DNA of 64,000 bases, taken from JAITMY01 sp031553765 (lineage in GTDB: Bacteria; Bacteroidota; Bacteroidia; Bacteroidales; UBA932). The position numbers were made by a program, and so were the translations under genes. Below the pieces are notes generated by a model. It was not told where the DNA came from. It saw only the letters and a list, made by a program, of their open reading frames with translations, and searched no databases. Positions 1-6,961 of the stretch are shown here, one piece after another (position 1 is the stretch's first letter; each line of letters opens with the position of its first letter). The stretch is taken from NCBI GenBank assembly GCA_031553765.1, contig JAVBKY010000003.1, positions 558,001-622,000 on the forward strand, read 5' to 3'.

Positions 1-1
1 T

Positions 2-475
2 GGTATTATAGGTTTGCGTAGCAACATGCTTACCGCAACGCAAGGTGAGGCCATAATGGCACACCGTTTTAAGGATTACGAACCCTACAAGGGCGAGATT
101 GAAATGCGTACCAACGGCTCGCTGGTAGCCTCGGAAAGTGGCACGGCATTTGCCTACGCCATTGATAAGCTACAGGATAAGGGTCGCTTCTTCATTATGC
201 CGCAAGATGAAGTTTACGCAGGTCAAGTAGTGGGTGAGCACACCCGCAACGAGGACCTTACCATTAACGTGTGCAAGTCTAAAAAGTTGACCAACGTACG
301 TGCTTCCGGCACGGATGATAAGGCAGCCATTACCCCCGCCACCATTTTCTCACTTGAGGAAACCATGGAGTACATTCAGGAGGACGAGTACATGGAGGTA
401 ACGCCAAAATCTATCCGCATGCGTAAGATTTTGCTGGACGAAAACGAAAGAAAGCGCGCTGCGAAGAATGCGTAG
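2..475 (+). CDS. typA: GTP-binding protein TypA/BipA, C-terminal part (5' end outside window)
   Basis: The frame is open from base 2 and codes for about 157 residues with no start in the window, so the gene begins upstream. The text GLRSNMLTATQGEAIMAHRF followed by GQVVGEHTRNEDLTINVCK is the conserved C-terminal region of TypA/BipA, a translational GTPase related to EF-G and LepA that binds ribosomes and supports assembly and stress growth. The GTPase domain is not visible here. The protein ends in a basic tail (ENERKRAAKNA). A terminator-like hairpin follows about 125 bases after the stop. Identification is firm from the conserved C-terminal block. Confidence 0.93.
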   Translation, partial: GIIGLRSNMLTATQGEAIMAHRFKDYEPYKGEIEMRTNGSLVASESGTAFAYAIDKLQDKGRFFIMPQDEVYAGQVVGEHTRNEDLTINVCKSKKLTNVRASGTDDKAAITPATIFSLEETMEYIQEDEYMEVTPKSIRMRKILLDENERKRAAKNA

Positions 476-536
476 TCAGTTGACAATGCACAGTCGGCAA
501 TAGGCAATGTGGAGATGGCGTGGGTTGTCACACTGC

Positions 537-552
537 CCCGATAGTTATCGGG
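537..552. repeat. short palindrome CCCGATAGTTATCGGG
   Basis: A 16-base near-perfect palindrome (arms CCCGATA/TATCGGG) between typA and its likely terminator. It resembles the small palindromes scattered between genes in many Bacteroidota genomes. A role in transcription or mRNA ends is inference. Confidence 0.5.
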
Positions 553-600
553 ATGTCGAAGTGGTGCGGTGATATTTCCAGTTTCAGTTTTCAAATATAA

Positions 601-632
601 AAACCGAGAAAGTAAGTTAACTTTCTCGGTTT
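601..632. terminator. hairpin terminator after typA
   Basis: Arms AAACCGAGAAAGT (601-613) and ACTTTCTCGGTTT (620-632) pair perfectly over 13 bases around a six-base loop. The right arm runs into TTTTTG, as expected for an intrinsic terminator on the plus strand. Confidence 0.75.
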
Positions 633-674
633 TTGTTTACATTTGTTTTTTAAACACCTGTAAAACTTTGTTTT

Positions 675-1253
675 ATGAAAGCAAATGCTGTAAGAATTGG
701 AGTGATATTTCTTGTTTCGCAACTACTATTTTCCTGCAGCCAGGATAGCGATAGCGGTTACTACAACAATCCGGCTACGTACACCGAAAGTAATACTGTT
801 CGTTGTACAGAGGTCATTCTTCTCATTGCGCCCTACACCAATGACGGTGGAGCAAAAAAGTTTGTAGTGGCCAATCAAATCAGCAACTTGAATATTTCCA
901 TCAATGGTAGTGCAATAGCCCCCATGCCATCATACATTGTTGACACACTGCATCTACGAAACAAGACAACAGTCAACGGATTTAGGGTGTCGGATGACAT
1001 GGTACAATTTGCAGTAGAGGCAAACGTAACTACTACTACCGGAAATCCGGAAACAGCAGGAGACTACGCTAGTATGCTGAATAACAGGCTGACGCTAGAC
1101 CCCGGAAGCTACATTTTCCAAATTGTTTCTTTTGATATTATGCAAGCCAACGGTACCTTAAAAACGGTATATCCTAACATTACTACATCCCTTGAGATAA
1201 AGGAAAACTACAGCAGCGGATATGCCGGCACCTTCGAAGTAAGCGTTGACTAA
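675..1253 (+). CDS. hypothetical lipoprotein, 192 aa
   Basis: The N-terminus has a lipoprotein signal: a hydrophobic stretch and then LLFSC with Cys21 as the likely acylated residue. The rest is hydrophilic, rich in Thr, Ser and Asn, with alternating beta-type patterns and no family I recognise. It is followed after 19 bases by a second small lipoprotein gene on the same strand, so the two are probably co-transcribed and end at the hairpin at 1681-1712. The protein is probably anchored at the periplasmic or outer face of an envelope membrane. Function unknown. Confidence 0.75.
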   Translation: MKANAVRIGVIFLVSQLLFSCSQDSDSGYYNNPATYTESNTVRCTEVILLIAPYTNDGGAKKFVVANQISNLNISINGSAIAPMPSYIVDTLHLRNKTTVNGFRVSDDMVQFAVEANVTTTTGNPETAGDYASMLNNRLTLDPGSYIFQIVSFDIMQANGTLKTVYPNITTSLEIKENYSSGYAGTFEVSVD

Positions 1254-1272
1254 TACTTAAACATCAACTACC

Positions 1273-1665
1273 ATGAAACTAAATATACTACTTAGCCTTT
1301 TTGCTTGTATACTCTTTTCTTCATGCGAGAACAAGGCAACCCTTGAGGTACAAAATAACTTTTCAAATGTAATGCTGAGCAATGTTGGATATAGTGGAGC
1401 CACCGTAGCCAGCTCTTTGTTGCCGGGAGCATCAGCCTCAAGGGAGTTTAGCGACTACAACAACGATCATAACTTCCCCATCACCTCGTACATTGAGTTT
1501 AACATGTCGGCAAAGGGCACCACTATTTACCTACGCACGGAGCAATCGTACACGCTCGATAAGGATATGAACCTACTCATTGTGCTTTCGGATTCTACAA
1601 GGGTAATAAATCCGTACAGCTCTACACCCGCACAAGTTCAGGCAAGGCTCAAGGATTTTAAGTAA
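1273..1665 (+). CDS. hypothetical lipoprotein, 130 aa
   Basis: A short signal peptide ends in LFSSC with Cys18 as the likely lipidated residue. The mature part (CENKATLEVQNNFSNVMLSN...) looks like a small beta sandwich: a run of short hydrophobic strands, then TTIYLRTEQSYTL. Its opening recalls small proteins in which residues of a compact beta domain follow the lipobox directly, but I cannot assign a family. It lies 19 bases after another lipoprotein gene and just before a strong terminator, so the pair is probably one transcription unit. Function unknown. Confidence 0.75.
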   Translation: MKLNILLSLFACILFSSCENKATLEVQNNFSNVMLSNVGYSGATVASSLLPGASASREFSDYNNDHNFPITSYIEFNMSAKGTTIYLRTEQSYTLDKDMNLLIVLSDSTRVINPYSSTPAQVQARLKDFK

Positions 1666-1680
1666 AGAATGCATAAAGAA

Positions 1681-1712
1681 ACGGGCGATAAATTAGAAAT
1701 TTTATCGCCCGT
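1681..1712. terminator. bidirectional terminator between lipoprotein pair and hipT
   Basis: Arms ACGGGCGATAAA (1681-1692) and TTTATCGCCCGT (1701-1712) form a perfect 12-base stem, followed by TTTACTTTT on the plus strand. It lies between two convergent genes and could serve both. Confidence 0.75.
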
Positions 1713-1718
1713 TTACTT

Positions 1719-2660
1719 TTAAAAACCTATTCTGGTTACCCTCTCCCTTATTACCTCCACATATTTTTTCTGCATGTCTTCAGGCAAAAAACTTTGCTCA
1801 ATACAGTCGAACCAAAGCGGTATAGTTTTTGCAAACTTCTCAAAAATATTTTGAGCTGTTTTCGCATCTAACCTCAGCGTAGCAAATGCGGCTTCAAAAT
1901 CTTTTCGCTTCAACTTCTTCTTTTTCGCGTTAAGCGTAAGCGCCAAGTCCTCATCATCCTCGGGCATTACTACGGCTGTGGAAAGCATATCGTAAGCCGG
2001 TGAAAGAGCGTACCCACCTGTATTTTTAAGCAACGAAAAATTCTTGAGGTGCATATCGGCATTACCTGTGAGATAGCAAAACAGCACTTGCTCACAAAAG
2101 TTCACCACATCAAGTACCGGCGTGGAGGAGTGCTGCAAAATTATCTTACCAATTTGCTCATAGGAGCCTTTGTACTTATACTCGGTAAGGCGCTCTGTTA
2201 ACTGACACATATCCTCCATATGCAATTTGGAGCCATCAGCGTTACGATCAATACGGCGGGTAATGTAGCATAGGCTGCCATCGGTAAAGCGAATGAGCGA
2301 ATGCGGTACTACCTGTATTTTGGAAAGCGAAGCCATGTGCATCGTCGCATCCTCCAACTCCGGCAGACGCGCAAATTGCTCCGTTTGCGGCTTCAAAATG
2401 TAACGTCCCCATAAGCCCACAATGGTAAAGCGTTGGGGCTGTCCATCGCTCTTTTTTGCAATATCAAGCGAAAGTTTAGGTTGCACTCCCGTAAGCGCAG
2501 TGTGCGAGCGAACTACATCCTCAGCTAGCCGCACAATATCACTTTTGGCATAGGGCAAAACGGGAGGTTTTTTCGTACCAAATATCTTCTTGGAGCAAGC
2601 GGGGTGAAAATCCGTTTGTCCAACCTCCAGCTCGTTATAGCAGTACAAACATTTACTCAT
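1719..2660 (-). CDS. hipT: HipT-like serine/threonine kinase toxin (HipA C-terminal type)
   Basis: This is the kinase part of a HipA-type toxin as a separate 313-residue protein. Visible elements are an N-terminal Cys/His cluster (C4, C7, H19, C22), the flexible ATP-loop motif LTGVQPK at 56-62, the nucleotide-binding lysine in YILKPQ (K90), the catalytic loop GNADMHLKN (199-207, with D202 and N207), and the metal-binding aspartate in AYD (D224). HipA kinases phosphorylate aminoacyl-tRNA synthetases and stop growth. The start overlaps the end of hipS by eight bases, so translation is probably coupled. The order hipB-hipS-hipT matches the three-part HipBST arrangement, in which the small N-terminal piece is a separate antitoxin. 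Targets cannot be read from sequence. Confidence 0.88.
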   Translation of the reverse strand: MSKCLYCYNELEVGQTDFHPACSKKIFGTKKPPVLPYAKSDIVRLAEDVVRSHTALTGVQPKLSLDIAKKSDGQPQRFTIVGLWGRYILKPQTEQFARLPELEDATMHMASLSKIQVVPHSLIRFTDGSLCYITRRIDRNADGSKLHMEDMCQLTERLTEYKYKGSYEQIGKIILQHSSTPVLDVVNFCEQVLFCYLTGNADMHLKNFSLLKNTGGYALSPAYDMLSTAVVMPEDDEDLALTLNAKKKKLKRKDFEAAFATLRLDAKTAQNIFEKFAKTIPLWFDCIEQSFLPEDMQKKYVEVIRERVTRIGF

Positions 2661-2988
2661 TTTTCACCTCCTCTGCGTTAGGTACAACGCTCACTGCGCC
2701 TACGCAATCTTTGCAGCAAGCCAGCAGCAGCGCCATACGGTCGCGCGGGTTAATTTTCCAGCTGCGCTCGGCCACATCAAGTAGCCAACCTTCGGGAATT
2801 AATCCGTCAAAAAAGGGAAATAAAACCTTGCTTTCATAAGGTTTTTCACTTAGCGGAAATGTTAGGCTGATAGGCTCGGCATTCTGTATTTTTAGGTAAC
2901 TTTCGTCATACCTAAAAGCGTAGCCATTTTCATCCTCGGTAAGAACTCCGGCCGAGCGTTCATACATGTATATATTGGCTTTTCTCAT
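2653..2988 (-). CDS. hipS: HipS-like small protein (HipA N-terminal subdomain)
   Basis: The 111 residues correspond to the N-terminal subdomain of full-length HipA, here as its own gene. The key blocks are FPFFDGLIPEGW (57-68) and CKDCVGAVSV (92-101), both typical of the HipA N1 domain. In characterised HipBST systems this piece binds the kinase and neutralises it. By analogy this protein would be the direct antitoxin, but that is inference. The start ATG overlaps the hipB stop (TAATG), and the 3' end overlaps hipT by eight bases, giving tight translational coupling across the three genes. Confidence 0.85.
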   Translation of the reverse strand: MRKANIYMYERSAGVLTEDENGYAFRYDESYLKIQNAEPISLTFPLSEKPYESKVLFPFFDGLIPEGWLLDVAERSWKINPRDRMALLLACCKDCVGAVSVVPNAEEVKNE

Positions 2989-3206
2989 TACAGCAATTTA
3001 CTTCTATCCATAGCTACCGCGCCCAACTCAAAACCAAATAGGCGCAGCACCTGGTTAACTTTATCCATACGCAACGTGGTTTTGCCCTGCTCCATTTCAC
3101 GAATAAAACGCAAGCCCACGCCCGATTTTTCTGCTAAATCAAGTTGCGTTAATCCCGCTGCCTTGCGCTTGGATTTAATGAATGTTGAAAGCATATTTTC
3201 CTCCAT
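2988..3206 (-). CDS. hipB: HipB-like XRE-family repressor
   Basis: A 72-residue helix-turn-helix protein: KSKRKAAGLTQLDLAEKSGV (11-30) followed by GLRFIREMEQGKTTLR. The conserved C-terminal VLRLFGFELG is typical of HipB-type regulators. An upstream-extended start at 3269 would run through the operator palindromes and is unlikely. I chose ATG at 3206. A second ATG at 3194, preceded by GGAGG at a five-base spacing, gives 68 residues and is an equally good start. It probably represses its own operon through the palindromes just upstream. Confidence 0.85.
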   Translation of the reverse strand: MEENMLSTFIKSKRKAAGLTQLDLAEKSGVGLRFIREMEQGKTTLRMDKVNQVLRLFGFELGAVAMDRSKLL

Positions 3207-3211
3207 TACTA

Positions 3212-3304
3212 TACCCTTTAGGGTACAAATATAAGAATAATTATCAAAATTATACCCCAAAGGGTGCAAATTTATAAATAATTACAAACTGCACCCTTTA
3301 GGGT
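3212..3304. promoter_or_regulatory. three operator palindromes upstream of hipB
   Basis: Three copies of ACCC-N4-GGGT lie at 3213-3224, 3254-3265 and 3293-3304. The starts are 41 and 39 bases apart, close to four helical turns, so they would face the same side of the DNA. The first sits directly in front of the hipB start. The layout fits cooperative autorepression by HipB. The hipBST promoter must lie among them. Confidence 0.7.
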
Positions 3305-3327
3305 ATAATTAACTCCTCAACCTATAG

Positions 3328-4635
3328 CTACGCCATCACCACATCCAGCACCATTTTCAAAATAAATAGCGCGCCGATAATGTAGATAGGAATAGAAATA
3401 TCCTTTGCCTTTCCGGTGAATAGCTTCATGAAAATAAAGCCCAAAATACCGAAAATTATCCCCTCGGAAATGCTGTAGGCAAAGGGCATCATAATAATGG
3501 TAAGGTAGGCGGGAATAGCCTCGGTGAAATCGTCAAAGTTGATTTTAAGTATTGAGGTCATCACAAACAGTCCGACTATAATGAGAGCGGGAGCTGTTGC
3601 CTGTGCGGGAACAAGTAGAAAAATGGGAGCAAAAAACAGCGCCACGGCAAACATCAGGGCGGTAGCCACAGCGGTTAACCCGGTGCGCCCTCCGGCTGCC
3701 ACGCCTGCTGCGCTCTCCACGTAAGCAGTTATGGTGCTTACGCCCAAAACAGCGCCCGTGGTAGTGGCCAGCGCATCGGCAAAAAGGGCCTTACGCACCT
3801 GCGGAAAATTCCCGTTTTTATCCATCAGGTTTGCCTTGGATGCCACCCCAATCAGCGTTCCCAGCGTGTCGAACAGATTTAGCATGAGTAGCGTAAACAC
3901 CACTACCAGCATATCATACGAAAGAATATGATTCCACTCAAACTTGGCAAAAACGGGAGCAATGCTGGGAGGCAGACTAACCAAATTACCCTCGGGCAGG
4001 TGTGCCACGCCAAGAATCATAGCTATAATTGTTGCCACAAAAATACCTATCAACATAGCGCCGGGTACTTTTTTCGCCATCAAAATACCGATGATAAACA
4101 GCCCTGCCACTGCCACCCACACCCCCCTGTCGGCAAGGTTGCCTAAAGCGACCATGGTAAACGCATTACCCGTTACAATACCCGATTGCTGTAATCCGAT
4201 AAAGGTAATGAACAAGCCTATGCCCACGGGAATGGCGTGCTTAAGCATTTGAGGAATGCTGTTGGCAATAATTTCGCGCACGTTGAAAAAAGTGAGTAGC
4301 AAAAATATCAACCCCTCAACAAAAACTGCCGTAAGCGCAAACTGCCACGAGTAGCCCATGGTTAGCACCACTGTAACGGCAAAGAAGCTGTTCAACCCCA
4401 TGCCCGGAGCCTGCGCTATGGGAACGTTGGCTAAAAACGCCATGAGCAACGTGCCTACAATACTGGCAAGCGCTGTAGCCGTAAATAGGGCGGCCTTATC
4501 CATGCCCGTTTCACCCAAAATATTGGGGTTAACTACCAGTATGTACGACATGGTAAGAAACGTAACCAGCCCTGCAAGCAACTCCCTTCTTACCGTAGTT
4601 CCACTCTCTTTTAAACCGAAAAACTTCTCAATCAT
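3328..4635 (-). CDS. NCS2-family purine (guanine/hypoxanthine or adenine) permease
   Basis: A 435-residue inner-membrane protein with about 12 to 14 hydrophobic segments. It has the signatures of the AzgA-like branch of nucleobase transporters: LLAGLVTFLTMSYILVVNP near residue 20, MAFLANVPIAQAPGMGLNSF near 65-85, and NLFDTLGTLIGVA near 255. These proteins carry adenine, guanine or hypoxanthine with protons. Substrate cannot be settled from sequence. The start lies two bases after the stop of the upstream cation transporter gene, so the two are an operon. Confidence 0.9.
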   Translation of the reverse strand: MIEKFFGLKESGTTVRRELLAGLVTFLTMSYILVVNPNILGETGMDKAALFTATALASIVGTLLMAFLANVPIAQAPGMGLNSFFAVTVVLTMGYSWQFALTAVFVEGLIFLLLTFFNVREIIANSIPQMLKHAIPVGIGLFITFIGLQQSGIVTGNAFTMVALGNLADRGVWVAVAGLFIIGILMAKKVPGAMLIGIFVATIIAMILGVAHLPEGNLVSLPPSIAPVFAKFEWNHILSYDMLVVVFTLLMLNLFDTLGTLIGVASKANLMDKNGNFPQVRKALFADALATTTGAVLGVSTITAYVESAAGVAAGGRTGLTAVATALMFAVALFFAPIFLLVPAQATAPALIIVGLFVMTSILKINFDDFTEAIPAYLTIIMMPFAYSISEGIIFGILGFIFMKLFTGKAKDISIPIYIIGALFILKMVLDVVMA

Positions 4636-4637
4636 AG

Positions 4638-5555
4638 CTACTCCGTTTCCTTATCCACACCAAATGGTTCTTCATCCTGACATGTGCCGCGTGGCTCTAC
4701 GTGCACCATTATATCGTACACATTTTCCACGTTTTCTTTAATGCTTTGCTCTACCGCGTCGGCAATGGCGTGCGCCTCGTTGAGGCTAATGTTGCCGTCG
4801 GCTTCTACGTCGAGGTCAATTAGGTACATGTTGCCCATTTGACGCGAGCGCACACGGTGCGGGTTGGTTGCACCGGGAACCTTGTCTACCGCTTCAAAAA
4901 TCTTATCGTACACCGTCATATCCTTCACACCATCCATAAGTTCCACGCTGGACTCCATGAAAATGCTGATGGATGATTTGATGATAAACAGGCTTATGAT
5001 TAAACCTGTAATGGTATCTAAAATGGGTAGCTTAAGTATGAATGTGGCCGCCAAACCAACAAGCACACTGCACGAAATAATCACATCGTTGCGCATGTTG
5101 ATAGCGTTGGCTGTGAGCAACGAGCTACTTACACGCTTGCCTTGCTTGTACTGGTACAACGCCAGCAACAATTTTCCTACAATAGAAAAAATGGTAACGT
5201 AAATGGCAATCATTCCGGGCAGCTCACGCGGCTCGTTAGAGAAGAGATTCGTCACTGTGGAAACGAGCATTTGAATACCCGCGTAGAAAATAACGAACGA
5301 CAGAATTTTGGTAGCAATACCCTCAGCTTTTTCGTAGCCGTAGGCATACTTGCGGCTGGGCGGACGGTGCATAATGTGCGCCGTAAAGATCATAACGATA
5401 GAGATAACCACATCGGTAGCAGAGTCAATACCATCGCCAAGCACAGCCAAGCTGCCCGACAGCAAACCGATGATGATTTTTGAGGCGGAAAGAATAAAGT
5501 TACCTATGGTACTAATCCATGAGGTTTTGATAATGGTTTTTTCGCGCGAGTCCAC
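4638..5555 (-). CDS. cation diffusion facilitator family transporter
   Basis: A 305-residue CDF protein with about six membrane helices and a cytoplasmic C-terminal domain (about 215-305, with the ferredoxin-like fold text NMYLIDLDVEADGNISLNEAHAIADAVE). The metal-binding pair in helix 2 is D44/D48 in DGIDSATD. In helix 5 the usual HxxxD appears as NMRND, so the histidine is replaced by asparagine, which may shift metal choice away from zinc. The start is GTG at 5555; a -7 promoter box lies 27 bases upstream. First gene of an operon with the purine permease. Confidence 0.88.
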   Translation of the reverse strand: MDSREKTIIKTSWISTIGNFILSASKIIIGLLSGSLAVLGDGIDSATDVVISIVMIFTAHIMHRPPSRKYAYGYEKAEGIATKILSFVIFYAGIQMLVSTVTNLFSNEPRELPGMIAIYVTIFSIVGKLLLALYQYKQGKRVSSSLLTANAINMRNDVIISCSVLVGLAATFILKLPILDTITGLIISLFIIKSSISIFMESSVELMDGVKDMTVYDKIFEAVDKVPGATNPHRVRSRQMGNMYLIDLDVEADGNISLNEAHAIADAVEQSIKENVENVYDIMVHVEPRGTCQDEEPFGVDKETE

Positions 5556-5581
5556 TGGTGCTTTTTTTTAAAATGAAAGCA

Positions 5582-5589
5582 CAAAGATA
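5582..5589 (-). promoter_or_regulatory. -7 promoter box for the CDF transporter operon
   Basis: On the minus strand the sequence reads TATCTTTG, a match to the Bacteroidota -7 consensus TAnnTTTG, 27 bases ahead of the GTG start. No good TTTG is seen at -33. Confidence 0.5.
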
Positions 5590-5600
5590 AGGATAGTCCG

Positions 5601-6695
5601 TCAATTATTGGCATTGGTAGCGGGCGAATACAGCACAATACCCTCATGGGATTTAAGGGTAAATTTTTCATCAATAGTCACATTGTCTTTGCTATGTGTT
5701 GAGTAAAGAATTTCAAAATCAACGCCATAATCGCTCAACTGCACCTCTTTTTTTGCAAAGCCAAAGTTTAAAATTACCAGCAACTTTTCATTTGATAGGC
5801 TGCGCGGTGCTAAACCCGGCATGGGTCCAGTGCATGGGTGTGCGGTAGCCGTCGCGCCCTTTGTAAAAGGGGTGCCGCGCAGCGTCATAAGCAGCATAGC
5901 ACGCAGCTGCGCCTTGTGGTACTTGCGCAGCGTAATGCCGTAGCGGCGCGTGCTGCGCCCAATATCATGGTTGGAAAAAAAAGTTGGGCCATCCCTCCGC
6001 AGGTAGCTTGCGGTAAATGCGACGAATGATTTTGTAGTAGGCAGCAGCATTCCACTTGGCAAATATGAGCGAAAAATCAAACGCCATGTGCAGCATATCG
6101 GTACCTGAACCCAAAAATTTTGACACCAACTTTGTGTTACCGGGTGGTGGCGTATATATTTCGCCCACGCTGGTTTTATCGGGGTATTGATCGAGTAGCT
6201 GCCTAAACTCCTTTAGCATGTCGAACACCTCGGGGTTACGCCAGTTGAGGTCGGGTTGCTCGCTAAAGAAGGAGTGGTAGTAGTATTCACCCGATGAGGG
6301 ATCGTACTTCCATGCCCTTTGCCCAAAGTTGGTGTGCCAGTTATTGGGCGCTTTTTTATTTTTCGGCGCACGCCAAATATACCAATCGCGCTTGGGGTTT
6401 CAAACTTGCCCAACCGTTTGGAGAAATCACGCAGAAAGGGGCGGGCGTTGTTGTGGTTGGTAATGGTGTAGGCGTTGCAGCCATTGCGGCTGAGCTCACG
6501 AATCAAAGTTTCGCTGGGCAAGAATGTTTCGGGAACATTCAGTATGCGACCGGTGAGTTCATCGGGGACATCGCTGTTGAAGTCGTGGCAGTGAAGGTCG
6601 ATTTTTAGCGTTTCGTGGGAGGGAAATCTGCGCTGTTGCTCGGCAAGAAACTGTTGTTGTTCCGCCTTCAGCAGTTGTTGAAACTCGCTACTCAT
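5601..6695 (-). pseudogene. decayed chimera: PHP-domain start fused to alpha-glucosidase (GH13) fragments
   Basis: From ATG at 6695 the frame first encodes a PHP-type metal-hydrolase start (KIDLHCHDFNSD, then YTITNHNNAR). Near 6395-6450 it passes into GH13 alpha-glucosidase text in another frame: NPKRDWYIWRAPKN, APNNWHTNFGQRAWKYDPSS, and then VFDMLKEFRQLLDQYPDKTS. A further frame change at an A-rich run near 5980 joins to NFFFSNHDIGRSTRRYG. After AMLLMTLRGTP the text jumps to FYKGRDGYRTPMHWT and then to an ordinary GH13 C-terminus (RSLSNEKLLVILNFGF). At least two frameshifts and three internal deletions are visible, and part of the catalytic barrel is gone. It cannot make an active enzyme. 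Confidence 0.82.
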
Positions 6696-6900
6696 GTAGT
6701 TATTACATATTAGTGTCAGCAAATGTACGTCAAGGGTATGTAGCGGTTATTACAAAGCGGTTGCAATTGTGTTACACGAGGTAAAATATAGATTCTCAGG
6801 CATTTTTAACAAAAACACGCGCGCACCGTCCAATCAAGGTTACAGCAGGTAAAACCCTCGAAACGGCAAGTGACAACACAAATAAAACAAGGTGAAAAAA

Positions 6901-6929
6901 TTGCTAAGTTGCAAAAAACCATATCTTTG
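6901..6929 (+). promoter_or_regulatory. promoter of the 544-aa secreted protein gene
   Basis: TTGC at 6901-6904 and TATCTTTG at 6922-6929 are 17 bases apart, a fair fit to TTTG/TAnnTTTG. The start codon is 33 bases downstream of the -7 box. Confidence 0.6.
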
Positions 6930-6961
6930 TTAACGGATGTTGTTAATTTTATATAAAAATT

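Noticed and set aside
4651..4659. TTATCCACA DnaA-box match
   Set aside because: A single match inside the CDF gene (another at about 31640 inside the U32 gene); no cluster, so it is not an origin.
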